Shown here piece after piece: positions 42,740 to 51,500 of a DNA stretch of 58,026 nucleotides. The first letter of the stretch is position 1. Every line of letters starts with the position of its first letter. Below the pieces are notes generated by a model. It saw nothing but the letters and a program-made list of their open reading frames with translations, searched no databases and was not told the DNA's origin. The translations under genes and the position numbers were made by a program. Origin of the DNA: Aequorivita todarodis (GTDB taxonomy: Bacteria; Bacteroidota; Bacteroidia; Flavobacteriales; Flavobacteriaceae). Location: assembly GCF_028561335.1 (NCBI RefSeq), contig NZ_JAQQTG010000045.1, positions 1 through 58,026 on the forward strand, given 5' to 3'.

Positions 42740-43242
42740 TATTTAAAAAATTCCTATTCCTATACTTTTTAAGCTGTGTTTCAATTTCTTTCGCCCAGAA
42801 AGTAACAGAGGTCTCAGAATCTGAAATGGGAAAAACAGACGTACCCTATGCCGTAATCGAAAATGTTCCTGTATATCCAGGCTGTGATGGCAATGGCAAC
42901 CAGGAATTGAAACAGTGCATGTCCACCAAAATTTCCGAATTTGTGAGCCTGCATTTCAATATGAAGAAAATTGAGGCCTTAGATTTACCTCCCAGGATTT
43001 ATAGAACTGCGGTTCAATTCAAAATAAATAAAGAAGGCAAGGTGGTTGACGTTCGCGCTCGTGCGGAACATCCCGAGATTGAAAATGAAGCCGTTCGCGT
43101 TGTGAGCAACCTTCCCCAAATGCAACCGGGAAAACAAAGAGGCGAAGCAGTGGGCGTGCTGTATTCGCTTCCTATAATTTTTAAAGTTGAACCTCCCAAA
43201 AAGGTCGATAAAAAAGGCAAAAAGCGCAAAAGAAAAAATTAG
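42736..43242 (+). CDS. TonB C-terminal-domain protein, exported, 2
   Basis: A 168-residue companion of the preceding gene. The signal peptide ends SFAQ. VPVYPGCDGNGNQELKQC and the TonB-type beta strands (AVQFKINKEGKVVDVRARAE, SLPIIFKVE) follow, with a lysine/arginine-rich C-terminal tail. The start overlaps the upstream stop. Both cysteines of the PGC...KQC motif are present, as in the partner, and probably form a disulfide. Confidence 0.85.
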   Translation: MIFKKFLFLYFLSCVSISFAQKVTEVSESEMGKTDVPYAVIENVPVYPGCDGNGNQELKQCMSTKISEFVSLHFNMKKIEALDLPPRIYRTAVQFKINKEGKVVDVRARAEHPEIENEAVRVVSNLPQMQPGKQRGEAVGVLYSLPIIFKVEPPKKVDKKGKKRKRKN

Positions 43243-43309
43243 CCAAAACGAGTTTAACAACTGTTTAACGCCAGTTGGATAGTCTTCAACAATTTTAATA
43301 TTTATATTT

Positions 43310-43357
43310 AAAGTGTCGTCAAAATCCCGATAATTATCGGGAACAACACTTTTTTTA
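43310..43357 (+). promoter_or_regulatory. Nested hairpin with T run directly before egtB
   Basis: AAAGTGT (43310-43316) pairs with ACACTTT (43346-43352) around the perfect palindrome TCCCGATAATTATCGGGA (43325-43342), followed by T residues up to the egtB ATG at 43357. It has the form of an intrinsic terminator for the TonB-like pair but touches the next start codon, so it might also act in the egtB leader. Confidence 0.6.
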
Positions 43358-44520
43358 TGATTGCTACCGATACTTTGGTTTCGTTCTTTCTCGAAACCCG
43401 CCAACATACAGAAGCTATTTGCAAACCGCTGGAGATTGAGGACTACGTGGTCCAACCCATTGTGGACGTTTCCCCTCCCAAATGGCACCTGGGCCATACC
43501 TCATGGTTTTTCGAGGAGTTTATTCTGAAACCACATAAACCAAATTACAAGCTATTTCACGAAGATTTCGCCTTTGTTTTCAACAGTTATTATGAAAATG
43601 TGGGCAAACGCGTAATCAGAAATGATCGCGGCAACCTCTCGCGGCCCGGCGTGGCAAAGGTTTACGATTACAGGCATTATGTCACCAATGAAATGAAGGA
43701 TTTTCTTTCAGGGGAAATTTCCGCAGAGATTGAGGAAATCCTTTTAATAGGAATCCATCACGAAAAGCAGCATCAGGAGCTCCTAATTACCGATATAAAA
43801 TATATCCTCGGCAACAATCCGCTATTGCCGAAATACAACGATTCATTTTCAGAAAATCCGCACCAGAAATTTCAACGGGAGTGGATTGAAATGGACGAAG
43901 GTATTTATGAGATAGGCCATACAAATTCCGACGAATTCTGCTATGACAATGAATTGGGAAGGCACAAAGTGTATCTGCACGATTATAAAATTTCAAACAA
44001 ACTCGTTACCAATGCCGAATATCTGGAATTTATAAATGCCGGAGGCTACAAAGATTTTAACCTGTGGCACGCCGAAGGTCTGGACTGGGTAAAACAAAAC
44101 CAGATTGAAGCCCCAATGTTCTGGCACAATATTGACGGGGAATGGCACCAATATACTTTGCAGGGCCTTCAAAAAATTGATATTGACGCGCCGCTTTCGC
44201 ACATTTCATATTTTGAGGCATTCGCCTTTGCCCAATGGAAAGAATGCCGCCTGCCCACAGAATTTGAATGGGAGGCCGCCCAACAAAGCTTTGAATGGGG
44301 AAGCCGTTGGGAATGGACCGAAAGCGCCTACCTACCGTATCCCGGTTACAAAAAAGCCCCCGGCGCCATCGGCGAATACAACGGGAAATTTATGGTTAAC
44401 CAAAAAGTGTTGCGCGGCGGTTCCGTGGCAACACCCAATAAACACACGCGACCAACTTATAGAAATTTTTTCCAGACCAATCTGCGGTGGCAATTCACGG
44501 GATTAAGGTTGGCACAATAA
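43357..44520 (+). CDS. egtB: Ergothioneine biosynthesis sulfoxide synthase EgtB
   Basis: An iron enzyme that joins trimethylhistidine (hercynine) to cysteine or gamma-glutamylcysteine using oxygen. The 387-residue protein has an N-terminal DinB-like domain with the iron-binding histidines HLGHTSWFFEEF and HHEKQHQELL, and a C-terminal formylglycine-generating-enzyme-like domain (CRLPTEFEWEAA, RWEWTESAY, VLRGGSVATP). The ATG at 43357 begins at a typical N-terminus although no ribosome-binding site is visible, as is usual here. egtD follows 16 bases later. Confidence 0.94.
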   Translation: MIATDTLVSFFLETRQHTEAICKPLEIEDYVVQPIVDVSPPKWHLGHTSWFFEEFILKPHKPNYKLFHEDFAFVFNSYYENVGKRVIRNDRGNLSRPGVAKVYDYRHYVTNEMKDFLSGEISAEIEEILLIGIHHEKQHQELLITDIKYILGNNPLLPKYNDSFSENPHQKFQREWIEMDEGIYEIGHTNSDEFCYDNELGRHKVYLHDYKISNKLVTNAEYLEFINAGGYKDFNLWHAEGLDWVKQNQIEAPMFWHNIDGEWHQYTLQGLQKIDIDAPLSHISYFEAFAFAQWKECRLPTEFEWEAAQQSFEWGSRWEWTESAYLPYPGYKKAPGAIGEYNGKFMVNQKVLRGGSVATPNKHTRPTYRNFFQTNLRWQFTGLRLAQ

Positions 44521-44536
44521 AAACGACTACCCACCT

Positions 44537-45505
44537 ATGGCAACTACCGCAACACTATTGGACACTCCTTTTAAAAAAGAAGTTTTTGAAGGTCTGAGTG
44601 CATTTCCCAAATATCTATCGTCCAAATATTTTTATGATAAAAAAGGCGACAGGCTTTTTCAGGACATCATGGCCATGCCCGAATATTACCTTACCGGTTG
44701 TGAATTTCAGATACTTTCTACCTATACGGAAGCGATTGGGGAACTTTTCCGCGACCGCGAAAATGGCTTGGATTTGATTGAACTGGGTCCGGGCGACGGA
44801 AAAAAAACCAAGGTTTTGCTGAAGTATATGGCGGAAAACAACTTCAATTTCGTGTACAAACCCATCGACATCAGTGAAAATGCGGTGGAAATGCTTTCGG
44901 AAAATCTCGCGAACGAAATGCCCGCCCTAACCGTGGATGCCGAAGTGGGCGAATATTTTGAAGTCCTCGAAAGGCTAAAAGGTTTCAACAAACGCAAAAA
45001 GGTAATTATGGTATTGGGAAGCAATATCGGCAACCTAAAACACCCAAAGGCAATCGAATTTCTCACAAAATTGAAAGACGCCATGTTGCCCGATGACTTG
45101 CTTTTTATGGGTTTCGACCAAAAGAAGAACCCGCAGACCATCCTCGATGCCTATAACGATAAGGCCGGAATTACAGCGGCTTTCAACAAGAATGTTTTAA
45201 TCCGAATAAATCGTGAATTGGGCGGAAACTTTCAAGTTGAAAAATTCAAGCACTGGGAAATGTACAATCCCGAGACGGGCACGGCCAAAAGTTTTTTGGT
45301 GGCAACCGAAGCGATGCAGGTAAGCATCGAAAAGTTGGGGTTAACGGTAAATTTTGAACAATGGGAAACCGTTCACACGGAAATTTCGCAGAAATACGAC
45401 GATAAGATAGTGCAATGGCTCGCGGAACAATCGGGACTCGAAATTGAAACCTCCTTTACGGACGAAAAGGGGTATTATAAAAATTATGCCTTTCGGAAGG
45501 TTTGA
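44537..45505 (+). CDS. egtD: L-histidine N(alpha)-methyltransferase EgtD
   Basis: A SAM-dependent enzyme that trimethylates histidine to hercynine, the substrate of EgtB. The 322-residue length is normal. The N-terminal AFPKYLSSKYFYDKKGDRLF and PEYYLTGCEFQIL, the SAM-binding IELGPGDGKKTKVLL, and VMVLGSNIGNL-type strands match the family. It forms an operon with egtB (16-base gap) and converges with a class V aminotransferase gene. Confidence 0.95.
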   Translation: MATTATLLDTPFKKEVFEGLSAFPKYLSSKYFYDKKGDRLFQDIMAMPEYYLTGCEFQILSTYTEAIGELFRDRENGLDLIELGPGDGKKTKVLLKYMAENNFNFVYKPIDISENAVEMLSENLANEMPALTVDAEVGEYFEVLERLKGFNKRKKVIMVLGSNIGNLKHPKAIEFLTKLKDAMLPDDLLFMGFDQKKNPQTILDAYNDKAGITAAFNKNVLIRINRELGGNFQVEKFKHWEMYNPETGTAKSFLVATEAMQVSIEKLGLTVNFEQWETVHTEISQKYDDKIVQWLAEQSGLEIETSFTDEKGYYKNYAFRKV

Positions 45506-45564
45506 TGGCTGCTGGGTGCGGGGTGCGGGACGACAGAAATTTTCCTCTCTACATTTTCAATTCA

Positions 45565-46641
45565 TCAACTTAAAATTTCAACAAGTTTTTCCAATTCATC
45601 TTCGGTATTGTAATAGTGAAAACTCACGCGAATCCCGCTACCCCGAAGCGAACTGATAACATTATTATGCTGCAATTTCTGAAAAAGCGCTTTATCGCCT
45701 TTCAAATTATAAATGGAAGCATGCTTTTCGCGGAGCAGCGTATCATTTCCCAATAAATCCATTTCGGCGAAACGTTCCTTCGCTTTTGCTGAAAGGGAAG
45801 CAATTTTTTGGTATAAATCCTCCCTTCCCAAGTTTTCCTGAAACAACAGCGCCTGCTCCAAACTGCCGTAATTCAAGGTGTCTTGGTGGCCCGGTTCAAA
45901 ATGCTTCATAAAAGCCGTTTCCGTTGCCAAACTTTCAAACCGTTCAGCGGAATTGAACCCGATGGTCTTTGGAAAAATCCTTTCACGCGCCGCTTCCTTC
46001 ACCATAAAAAGACCGTTGCCATAGCCCGCCGTTAGCCATTTATAGGCACTCGCCCCCAAAACATCAATCGCGCTTTCGGCAAAACTGAAATTCTCCGTAC
46101 CCAAATATTGCGTGCCATCAGCAATTAAAAGTAGGTTGGGATGATAGCTTTTTAACTGTTTCAAAAATTCAAAATCTATTTTTATGCCATTGAGCCACTG
46201 CACGATGCTGAACATAAAAATATCGGGGCGGTGTCTCGCCACGGCTTCTTCTATATTCCGTTCCAAATTCTCATCAATTTTAGCATAGCAAACATCAAAA
46301 TCGCGGGTCTCCACGGGCCAGTTTACCGAGGGGTAATCGTTCTTTAAAAGTAGAATTTTCTGGCCTTCGGGAAGTCCGTCCAAGACTGTATTTATACCAA
46401 AGGAAAAATTGGGGACCAAAGCCGTTTCCTCGGCCGAAGCATCAAAAAACCCGGCCACCGTTTTTCTAATCTGTTCAATATGGGTTTTATGCTTATCGCG
46501 AAAAACACTGGCATGGTGCATCAAATCGAGGTCATGCTGGCGGCGCCATTCAATAACAGGCTTGGGAATCACGCCATTGGAGGCGGTGTTTAAATAGATA
46601 CTGGATGTTAGGGCGGGAAAGTGTTTTCTTAAATCTTCCAT
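45565..46641 (-). CDS. Class V PLP-dependent aminotransferase-fold enzyme
   Basis: A 358-residue fold type I PLP enzyme related to cysteine desulfurases and isopenicillin epimerases. The PLP lysine is in LGASAYKWLTAGYGNG. The substrate region NTASNGVIP lies at the start and the aspartate/glutamine pocket in IADGTQYLG. I place the start at the ATG 46641, since the codon 12 bases upstream is TTG. It converges on egtD with 59 bases between stops. A C-S lyase of this fold (EgtE) ends ergothioneine synthesis, so this is a candidate, but the position on the opposite strand weakens the case. Confidence 0.85.
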   Translation of the reverse strand: MEDLRKHFPALTSSIYLNTASNGVIPKPVIEWRRQHDLDLMHHASVFRDKHKTHIEQIRKTVAGFFDASAEETALVPNFSFGINTVLDGLPEGQKILLLKNDYPSVNWPVETRDFDVCYAKIDENLERNIEEAVARHRPDIFMFSIVQWLNGIKIDFEFLKQLKSYHPNLLLIADGTQYLGTENFSFAESAIDVLGASAYKWLTAGYGNGLFMVKEAARERIFPKTIGFNSAERFESLATETAFMKHFEPGHQDTLNYGSLEQALLFQENLGREDLYQKIASLSAKAKERFAEMDLLGNDTLLREKHASIYNLKGDKALFQKLQHNNVISSLRGSGIRVSFHYYNTEDELEKLVEILS

Positions 46642-46728
46642 AAGTAATGGCAAAACGATGAATTTTCGGTATTTTTACAAGACTGATTTTAGCAGCGCTT
46701 GTTGCATTTACAACGAAAGTAACCAACT

Positions 46729-47166
46729 ATGTTTTCAAAAACTAAAAAATCCGAAAGAATTGATGCCGAACAACGCGAGCAGTACGAGTACGCCCGCCGC
46801 CGCATCAAACAGAAAAAAAACCTAATGCGCCATTTCATATTGTTTTTGGTGGGCTCGGTGCTGTTAATAATCATCAATCCTTTGCTGGGCTATGGGAATG
46901 ATTTCTTTATAAAGGATTGGTTTATTTGGGCCATTTTAATTTGGACGTTTATCTTTCTCGTACACCTTTTCAACGTTTTTGTGATGAACAAATTCATGGA
47001 CAAGGAATGGGAAGACCGACAACTCGAAAAACTGAAGGCCCGCCAAGCCGAACGCATGGCCGAACTGCAGAAAAAAGTGGACGCGGAACTGCAACTGCCC
47101 ACGACCCCGCCGGACACTTCAAAAAAAAACGAACTGAACAACCCGCTACCCCCAGACGTACAATGA
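46729..47166 (+). CDS. 2TM domain protein
   Basis: A 145-residue inner-membrane protein with two transmembrane helices (about 44-62 and 72-92) typical of the 2TM family, flanked by a basic N-terminus (YEYARRRIKQKKNLMRH) and a charged helical C-terminal tail with EDRQLEKLKARQAERMAE. Function unknown. In other regulators of this group the 2TM unit is joined to LytTR domains, but here it is alone. The stop overlaps the folA start (ATGA). Confidence 0.85.
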   Translation: MFSKTKKSERIDAEQREQYEYARRRIKQKKNLMRHFILFLVGSVLLIIINPLLGYGNDFFIKDWFIWAILIWTFIFLVHLFNVFVMNKFMDKEWEDRQLEKLKARQAERMAELQKKVDAELQLPTTPPDTSKKNELNNPLPPDVQ

Positions 47167-47648
47167 TTACCATGATTGCCGCCGCTGGCGAGAACAACGA
47201 ATTGGGAAAGGACAACGACCTGCTTTGGCATTTGCCGGATGATTTTAAACGCTTTAAAAAACTGACCACCGGCCATTATATCATTATGGGGCGGAAGACT
47301 TTTGAGTCGTTTCCGAAACCGCTTCCCAACAGGACCCATCTGGTCATCACCCGAAACAAGGACTATAAAAAAGAAGGCGCCGTGGTAGTCCACGATTTGG
47401 AGGAGGCCCTGAAAATTTCAAAAGAAGATGCGCAACCGTATATAATTGGCGGTGGCGAAATTTATAAATTGGGACTTCCCTTTGCCGATAAAATTGAACT
47501 TACCCGCGTACACGGCACCTTTGCCGATGCCGATACTTATTTTCCCGAATTTTCAGAGGAGAAATGGAAGCTTATTTCCAAAGAAGAACACCCCAAGGAC
47601 GAAAGGCATAACTATTCCTTTACGTATGAAACTTGGGTGCGAAAATAA
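47163..47648 (+). CDS. folA: Dihydrofolate reductase
   Basis: Reduces dihydrofolate to tetrahydrofolate, needed after the thymidylate synthase reaction. The 161-residue protein has the typical N-terminus MIAAAGENNELGKDNDLLWH (from residue 4), LPDDFKRFKKLT, GRKTFESFPKPLPNR and YIIGGGEIYKLGL. The start at 47163 overlaps the stop of the 2TM gene. A longer frame opens upstream but runs inside the 2TM gene and is not plausible. A terminator follows at 47657. Confidence 0.96.
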   Translation: MITMIAAAGENNELGKDNDLLWHLPDDFKRFKKLTTGHYIIMGRKTFESFPKPLPNRTHLVITRNKDYKKEGAVVVHDLEEALKISKEDAQPYIIGGGEIYKLGLPFADKIELTRVHGTFADADTYFPEFSEEKWKLISKEEHPKDERHNYSFTYETWVRK

Positions 47649-47656
47649 TGAACTCC

Positions 47657-47690
47657 AAACCCTAAAGTTTTAAAAAACCTTTGGGGTTTT
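47657..47690 (+). terminator. Intrinsic terminator after folA
   Basis: AAACCCTAAAG pairs with CTTTGGGGTTT (one wobble pair) around an AT loop, ending in T residues. A possible TTG start for the next gene at 47689 lies inside it, which argues for the later start at 47710. Confidence 0.75.
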
Positions 47691-47709
47691 GCTTCCAAAA
47701 AAAGCTCTT

Positions 47710-48555
47710 TTGAAAACTATCTTAAAACATATTGCTTCCCAAAATAACTTCAACTGTCACGATAGCAAACCCCTTTCAGGCGGCGACATCAACGAAGTAT
47801 TTCTGCTAAATTGTTCCGAAGGAAATTTTGTCGTCAAGATTAACAGTGCCTCGCAATTTCCCACGATGTTTGATACCGAAGCAAAGGGATTGCAATTGCT
47901 GAAAGAGAACAGTAATTTTAAAATTCCAATGGTGATTGCCAAAGGAACCTATCAAGACACGGCCTATTTGATATTGGAATACATTTCCTCGGGCAAACCA
48001 TCAAAAAACTTTTCGGAAAAATTTGCCGAGGCGCTTGCGAGCCTGCACAAAACAACTGCCGAGGATTTTGGATTGGACCACCACAATTATATTGGCAGTC
48101 TTCCGCAGCAAAACGGTTTTTGTGCTTCGGCTTCGGAATTTTATATTTCACAACGTTTGGAGCCACAGTTCAAAATGGCGGCGGATAACGGTTTTAGCTT
48201 TAAAAATTTAGAGGGATTTTTTAAGAATATTTCCGAAGCAATCCCGAAGGAGCCCCCGGCTTTAGTCCACGGCGATCTTTGGAACGGCAACCATATGGTT
48301 TCCGAAACTGGCGAACCGGTTTTGATAGATCCAGCCGTAGCCTTTGCGCTGCGCGAAATGGATATTGCCATGATGAAATTGTTTGGCGGGTTTTCAGAAG
48401 AAATTTTTTCAAACTACAATACTATTTTTGCTTTAGGCGAAGGCTGGAAAGAGAGGCTTCCCCTTTGGCAATTATACTATTTGCTGGTACACCTCAACCT
48501 TTTCGGAAGTGGTTATTTGTCGCAGGTCAATTCAGCAATAAAAAAATATTCATAG
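47710..48555 (+). CDS. Fructosamine kinase family protein
   Basis: A 281-residue aminoglycoside-phosphotransferase-fold kinase that probably phosphorylates ketoamine (glycated protein) adducts. Motifs are LSGGDINEVFLL (nucleotide loop), NFVVKINSAS, and the catalytic VHGDLWNGNHM with VLIDPAVAF for metal binding. The start is uncertain: no ATG is available, and TTG 47710 avoids the folA terminator whereas TTG 47689 lies within it. It is followed by fabD. Confidence 0.85.
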   Translation: MKTILKHIASQNNFNCHDSKPLSGGDINEVFLLNCSEGNFVVKINSASQFPTMFDTEAKGLQLLKENSNFKIPMVIAKGTYQDTAYLILEYISSGKPSKNFSEKFAEALASLHKTTAEDFGLDHHNYIGSLPQQNGFCASASEFYISQRLEPQFKMAADNGFSFKNLEGFFKNISEAIPKEPPALVHGDLWNGNHMVSETGEPVLIDPAVAFALREMDIAMMKLFGGFSEEIFSNYNTIFALGEGWKERLPLWQLYYLLVHLNLFGSGYLSQVNSAIKKYS

Positions 48556-48564
48556 AATTAATCC

Positions 48565-48572
48565 TATTTTTG
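48565..48572 (+). promoter_or_regulatory. fabD promoter -7 box
   Basis: TATTTTTG is an exact TAnnTTTG match 20 bases before the fabD ATG. A -33 element is not obvious. Confidence 0.5.
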
Positions 48573-48592
48573 TATTTCTAAACCAATCGACA

Positions 48593-49474
48593 ATGAAAGC
48601 ATATATATTTCCCGGACAGGGTGCCCAATTTACGGGAATGGGCAAAGATTTATACGATAATTCTTCAAAAGCAAAAGCACTTTTTGAGCAAGCCAATGAA
48701 ATTTTGGGCTTCAACATTACCAAAATAATGTTTGAGGGTACCGCCGACGAACTGAAGGAAACCAAAGTAACGCAGCCAGCAATATTTCTCCACTCTACCA
48801 TTTTGGCGGAAGTAATGGGCAGCAAGTTCCAGCCAGATATGGTTGCCGGACATTCCTTGGGTGAAATTTCGGCCTTGGTGGCCAACAGAACGCTTGCCTT
48901 TAGCGATGGCCTGCAATTGGTTTACAAACGCGCCCTGGCAATGCAAAAGGCTTGTGAGCAAACGCCTTCAACCATGGCAGCAGTTTTGGGACTGGACGAT
49001 CATTTGGTTGAGGAAATATGCGCAAACACGCCGGGCATTGTGGTTGCCGCAAATTATAACTGTCCCGGCCAATTGGTAATCTCAGGTGATGTGGATGCCG
49101 TGGGAAAAGCCTGTGAAAGTTTAAAGGAAGCCGGCGCACGCAGAGCTTTGATTTTGCCCGTTGGCGGCGCTTTCCACAGTCCGTTGATGGAACCTGCTCG
49201 GGAAGAACTGGCGGCCGCCATTGAAGCTACCCAATTCACCGCACCTGCTTGCCCAATTTATCAGAATGTTTCAACTTTTGCGGTTACGGATCCTTCCCAA
49301 ATAAAAGAAAACCTAATCTTCCAACTTACCGCTCCGGTGAAGTGGACGCAGAGTGTTCAAAATATGATAAAGGATGGCGCAACGAAATTTATAGAAGTTG
49401 GGCCCGGAAATGTTTTACAGGGATTGGTTAAAAAAATTGATGGTTCTGTAGAGACCGAAAAAGCGGAGGTGTGA
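48593..49474 (+). CDS. fabD: Malonyl-CoA:ACP transacylase
   Basis: Loads malonyl groups on acyl carrier protein for fatty acid synthesis. The 293-residue protein begins with YIFPGQGAQFTGMGKDLY. The nucleophile is S88 in VAGHSLGEISAL and the catalytic histidine is in GGAFHSPLM. Length and motifs are those of a housekeeping FabD. No other fatty-acid genes adjoin it. Confidence 0.96.
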   Translation: MKAYIFPGQGAQFTGMGKDLYDNSSKAKALFEQANEILGFNITKIMFEGTADELKETKVTQPAIFLHSTILAEVMGSKFQPDMVAGHSLGEISALVANRTLAFSDGLQLVYKRALAMQKACEQTPSTMAAVLGLDDHLVEEICANTPGIVVAANYNCPGQLVISGDVDAVGKACESLKEAGARRALILPVGGAFHSPLMEPAREELAAAIEATQFTAPACPIYQNVSTFAVTDPSQIKENLIFQLTAPVKWTQSVQNMIKDGATKFIEVGPGNVLQGLVKKIDGSVETEKAEV

Positions 49475-49511
49475 ATTCGTTGATTCGTTGATTCGTTGAT
49501 TCGTTGATTCG
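49475..49511. repeat. Tandem GATTCGTT octamer repeat
   Basis: About four and a half copies of GATTCGTT follow the fabD stop codon directly. They carry no coding or structural signal beyond the repeat. Confidence 0.75.
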
Positions 49512-49515
49512 AAAA

Positions 49516-49560
49516 ATAAAAAGTTCTGGATAAAATTAATTATTCAGAACTTTTTTATTT
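49516..49560. terminator. Bidirectional terminator between fabD and dsdA
   Basis: AAAGTTCTG pairs with CAGAACTTT, extended by further A-T pairs. There are T runs on one side and A runs on the other, so it can serve both converging genes. Confidence 0.8.
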
Positions 49561-49576
49561 AAAAAACTGTTTCATC

Positions 49577-50905
49577 TCAATTGATCAAATTATCCGTTCC
49601 CCTATCGTAGAACAACTTCCGCTCCTCCTTGGGAACTAAATCTCCTCCGGTAGCCCAAACAATATGGGTCGCGTTTTCCATATTTATTTTGTGTTTTGCT
49701 GCGTAATCGGTTTGTGCAACCATCTGTGGGCCGATCAAGCCAGCGGTTGCCGAAGGTTCCAGGAAAATTTTTTCGCTGTCCATCAGTTGTGCCAATAAGG
49801 TAAAAAGACGGTTGTCTTCAATGGTATAAATTCCACTTACAATATGGTTGCTGATGTTTGTGGCAAAATTGGACGGGCGTCCAACCGCCAACCCATCGGC
49901 TTCGGTCTTATTGTCTATCCCGATATCGTGGACGCTTATATTGCTCATTTCACCCGTAACCAAACCTGTTAAAACCGCGGGGGAATGTGTTGGTTCCACA
50001 TAAAAACAATGCACATGGTCCCCATAAATTTGTTTCAGGCCAAAAGCCGTTCCGCCCGGGGAGCCGCCAACGCCGCAAGGAGAATATACAAATAAGGGAT
50101 TATCGGCATCAACCCGGATATTGGCTTCCTCCAATTGTTTTGCCAACCTGAGCGCCCCCACAGTATATCCAAGAAATAATTCGTTTGAATTTTCGTCATC
50201 AACAAAATATGCCATTGGGTCGGCGTTTGTTTTTTGTCTTCCCGCAAGAATGGCCTCGCTGAAATCGCCAGTAAACTCAACTACTTTCACGCCCTTGGAA
50301 CGCAACAAATCCTTTTTCCATGTTTTGGCATCAGCAGACACATAAACGATGGCCTGAAAGCCAAGTTGGGCACTAATAATGCCAATGCTCAACCCGAGAT
50401 TTCCGGTAGAACCGACCCCGATTTTATATTTACTGAAAAATTGTTTGAATTTATCTGAAGTGAAAATGCCATAGTCATCTCCCCTACTTAGAATTCCTGC
50501 GTTTATTGCCAATTCCTCGGCATAATGAAGTACTTCAAAAAAGCCGCCTCGCGCTTTTATGGAACCTGCGATGGGAAGGGCATTGTCGCATTTTAAAAAT
50601 AGACGCCCCTGTATTTTTGTGCTTTCTTGATTTAAAAGTTCCTTCATATTGTGAATTTCCTTCAACGGAGATTCAAGAAAACCGTTAGTCTCGGCAGTTT
50701 CGGGAAAAGCTTTTACAAAAAATGGCGCAAATCGTTCCCATAATTGGGCGGCGGCTTCCATATCTCCCTTTTTAATTGAAAAAGTGGGCATTTCCACTTT
50801 CAATTTTTTGTTGGGATTAAGCCAGACCACAGGTTTTAAATCCATAATCTCCTTTAAAATCGGCGACTCTTTTATTAATGAATCTATTTTATTTTTTGGA
50901 TACAT
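49577..50905 (-). CDS. dsdA: D-serine ammonia-lyase
   Basis: A PLP enzyme that converts D-serine to pyruvate and ammonia. The 442 residues carry the PLP lysine K117 in ALPIAGSIKARGGFFE, the phosphate-binding loop GVGSTGNLGLSIG and the C-terminal EPSATAGLIGP, all diagnostic of DsdA. No DsdC-like regulator or D-serine permease is adjacent. A cupin gene lies upstream on the same strand. Confidence 0.95.
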   Translation of the reverse strand: MYPKNKIDSLIKESPILKEIMDLKPVVWLNPNKKLKVEMPTFSIKKGDMEAAAQLWERFAPFFVKAFPETAETNGFLESPLKEIHNMKELLNQESTKIQGRLFLKCDNALPIAGSIKARGGFFEVLHYAEELAINAGILSRGDDYGIFTSDKFKQFFSKYKIGVGSTGNLGLSIGIISAQLGFQAIVYVSADAKTWKKDLLRSKGVKVVEFTGDFSEAILAGRQKTNADPMAYFVDDENSNELFLGYTVGALRLAKQLEEANIRVDADNPLFVYSPCGVGGSPGGTAFGLKQIYGDHVHCFYVEPTHSPAVLTGLVTGEMSNISVHDIGIDNKTEADGLAVGRPSNFATNISNHIVSGIYTIEDNRLFTLLAQLMDSEKIFLEPSATAGLIGPQMVAQTDYAAKHKINMENATHIVWATGGDLVPKEERKLFYDRGTDNLIN

Positions 50906-50982
50906 CCTATTATAGTTTACAAATGAAAACGCATATTACAAAATGTAACAATTAATTAAATCCCAACATATTTTTTTGCAGA

Positions 50983-51327
50983 TTAGGAATTGCATGCAAC
51001 ATCTTCCACCCGTTTTGTGGAATCCGCCTTATTGAGGCTCAATCGTACCGTACTGGTCTCCAATGCCTTTAAATCGTGGGGCACACCGCCTTCAAGCGCG
51101 ACCAAATCTCCTTTTTTCAAATGGCAAATAGTTCCGTTTACGCCAAAATCGATTGCGCCTTCAAAAATTTCCACTACAATGGGAAATGGCGTTTTGTGCT
51201 CTTTCATAACTTGGCCTTTTTGAAATGCGATCCTAATTTCCTTGCTACTTTCGGTTTCCATCAACACTTGAATGGTAGGTCTGGATTCGTGATATTGAAC
51301 GTCATTGCTCAGCGATGCTATTTTCAT
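50983..51327 (-). CDS. Small cupin-domain protein
   Basis: A 114-residue single cupin: strands PFPIVVEIFEGAIDFGVNG and LKKGDLVALEGGVPHDLKAL match the two cupin motifs, with a histidine (PHD) but few other metal ligands. The function cannot be stated. It is on the dsdA strand, 77 bases upstream, and could be co-transcribed with it. Confidence 0.85.
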   Translation of the reverse strand: MKIASLSNDVQYHESRPTIQVLMETESSKEIRIAFQKGQVMKEHKTPFPIVVEIFEGAIDFGVNGTICHLKKGDLVALEGGVPHDLKALETSTVRLSLNKADSTKRVEDVACNS

Positions 51328-51500
51328 TTTTTTATATTTAGATTTTTCTTATTTAGAATGATTCAAAATTACTTAATTTTTTTGTCATAACCTTAATTCC
51401 CGTTGGATGTTTTTCTATACATAAGGCCATAATTTTAAATTTTGCAATTGCTACAACTTTTATTTGTTAAGTTTGAAAAGAAATCTCGATAAAAAAGATA

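Noticed and set aside
46917-47162. N-terminal extension of dihydrofolate reductase by 82 codons
   Set aside because: The extension lies in another frame of the 2TM gene. The ATG at 47163 gives the normal family start and an ATGA overlap.
47689-47709. TTG start at 47689 for the fructosamine kinase
   Set aside because: It lies inside the folA terminator. The TTG at 47710 is preferred, though not proven.
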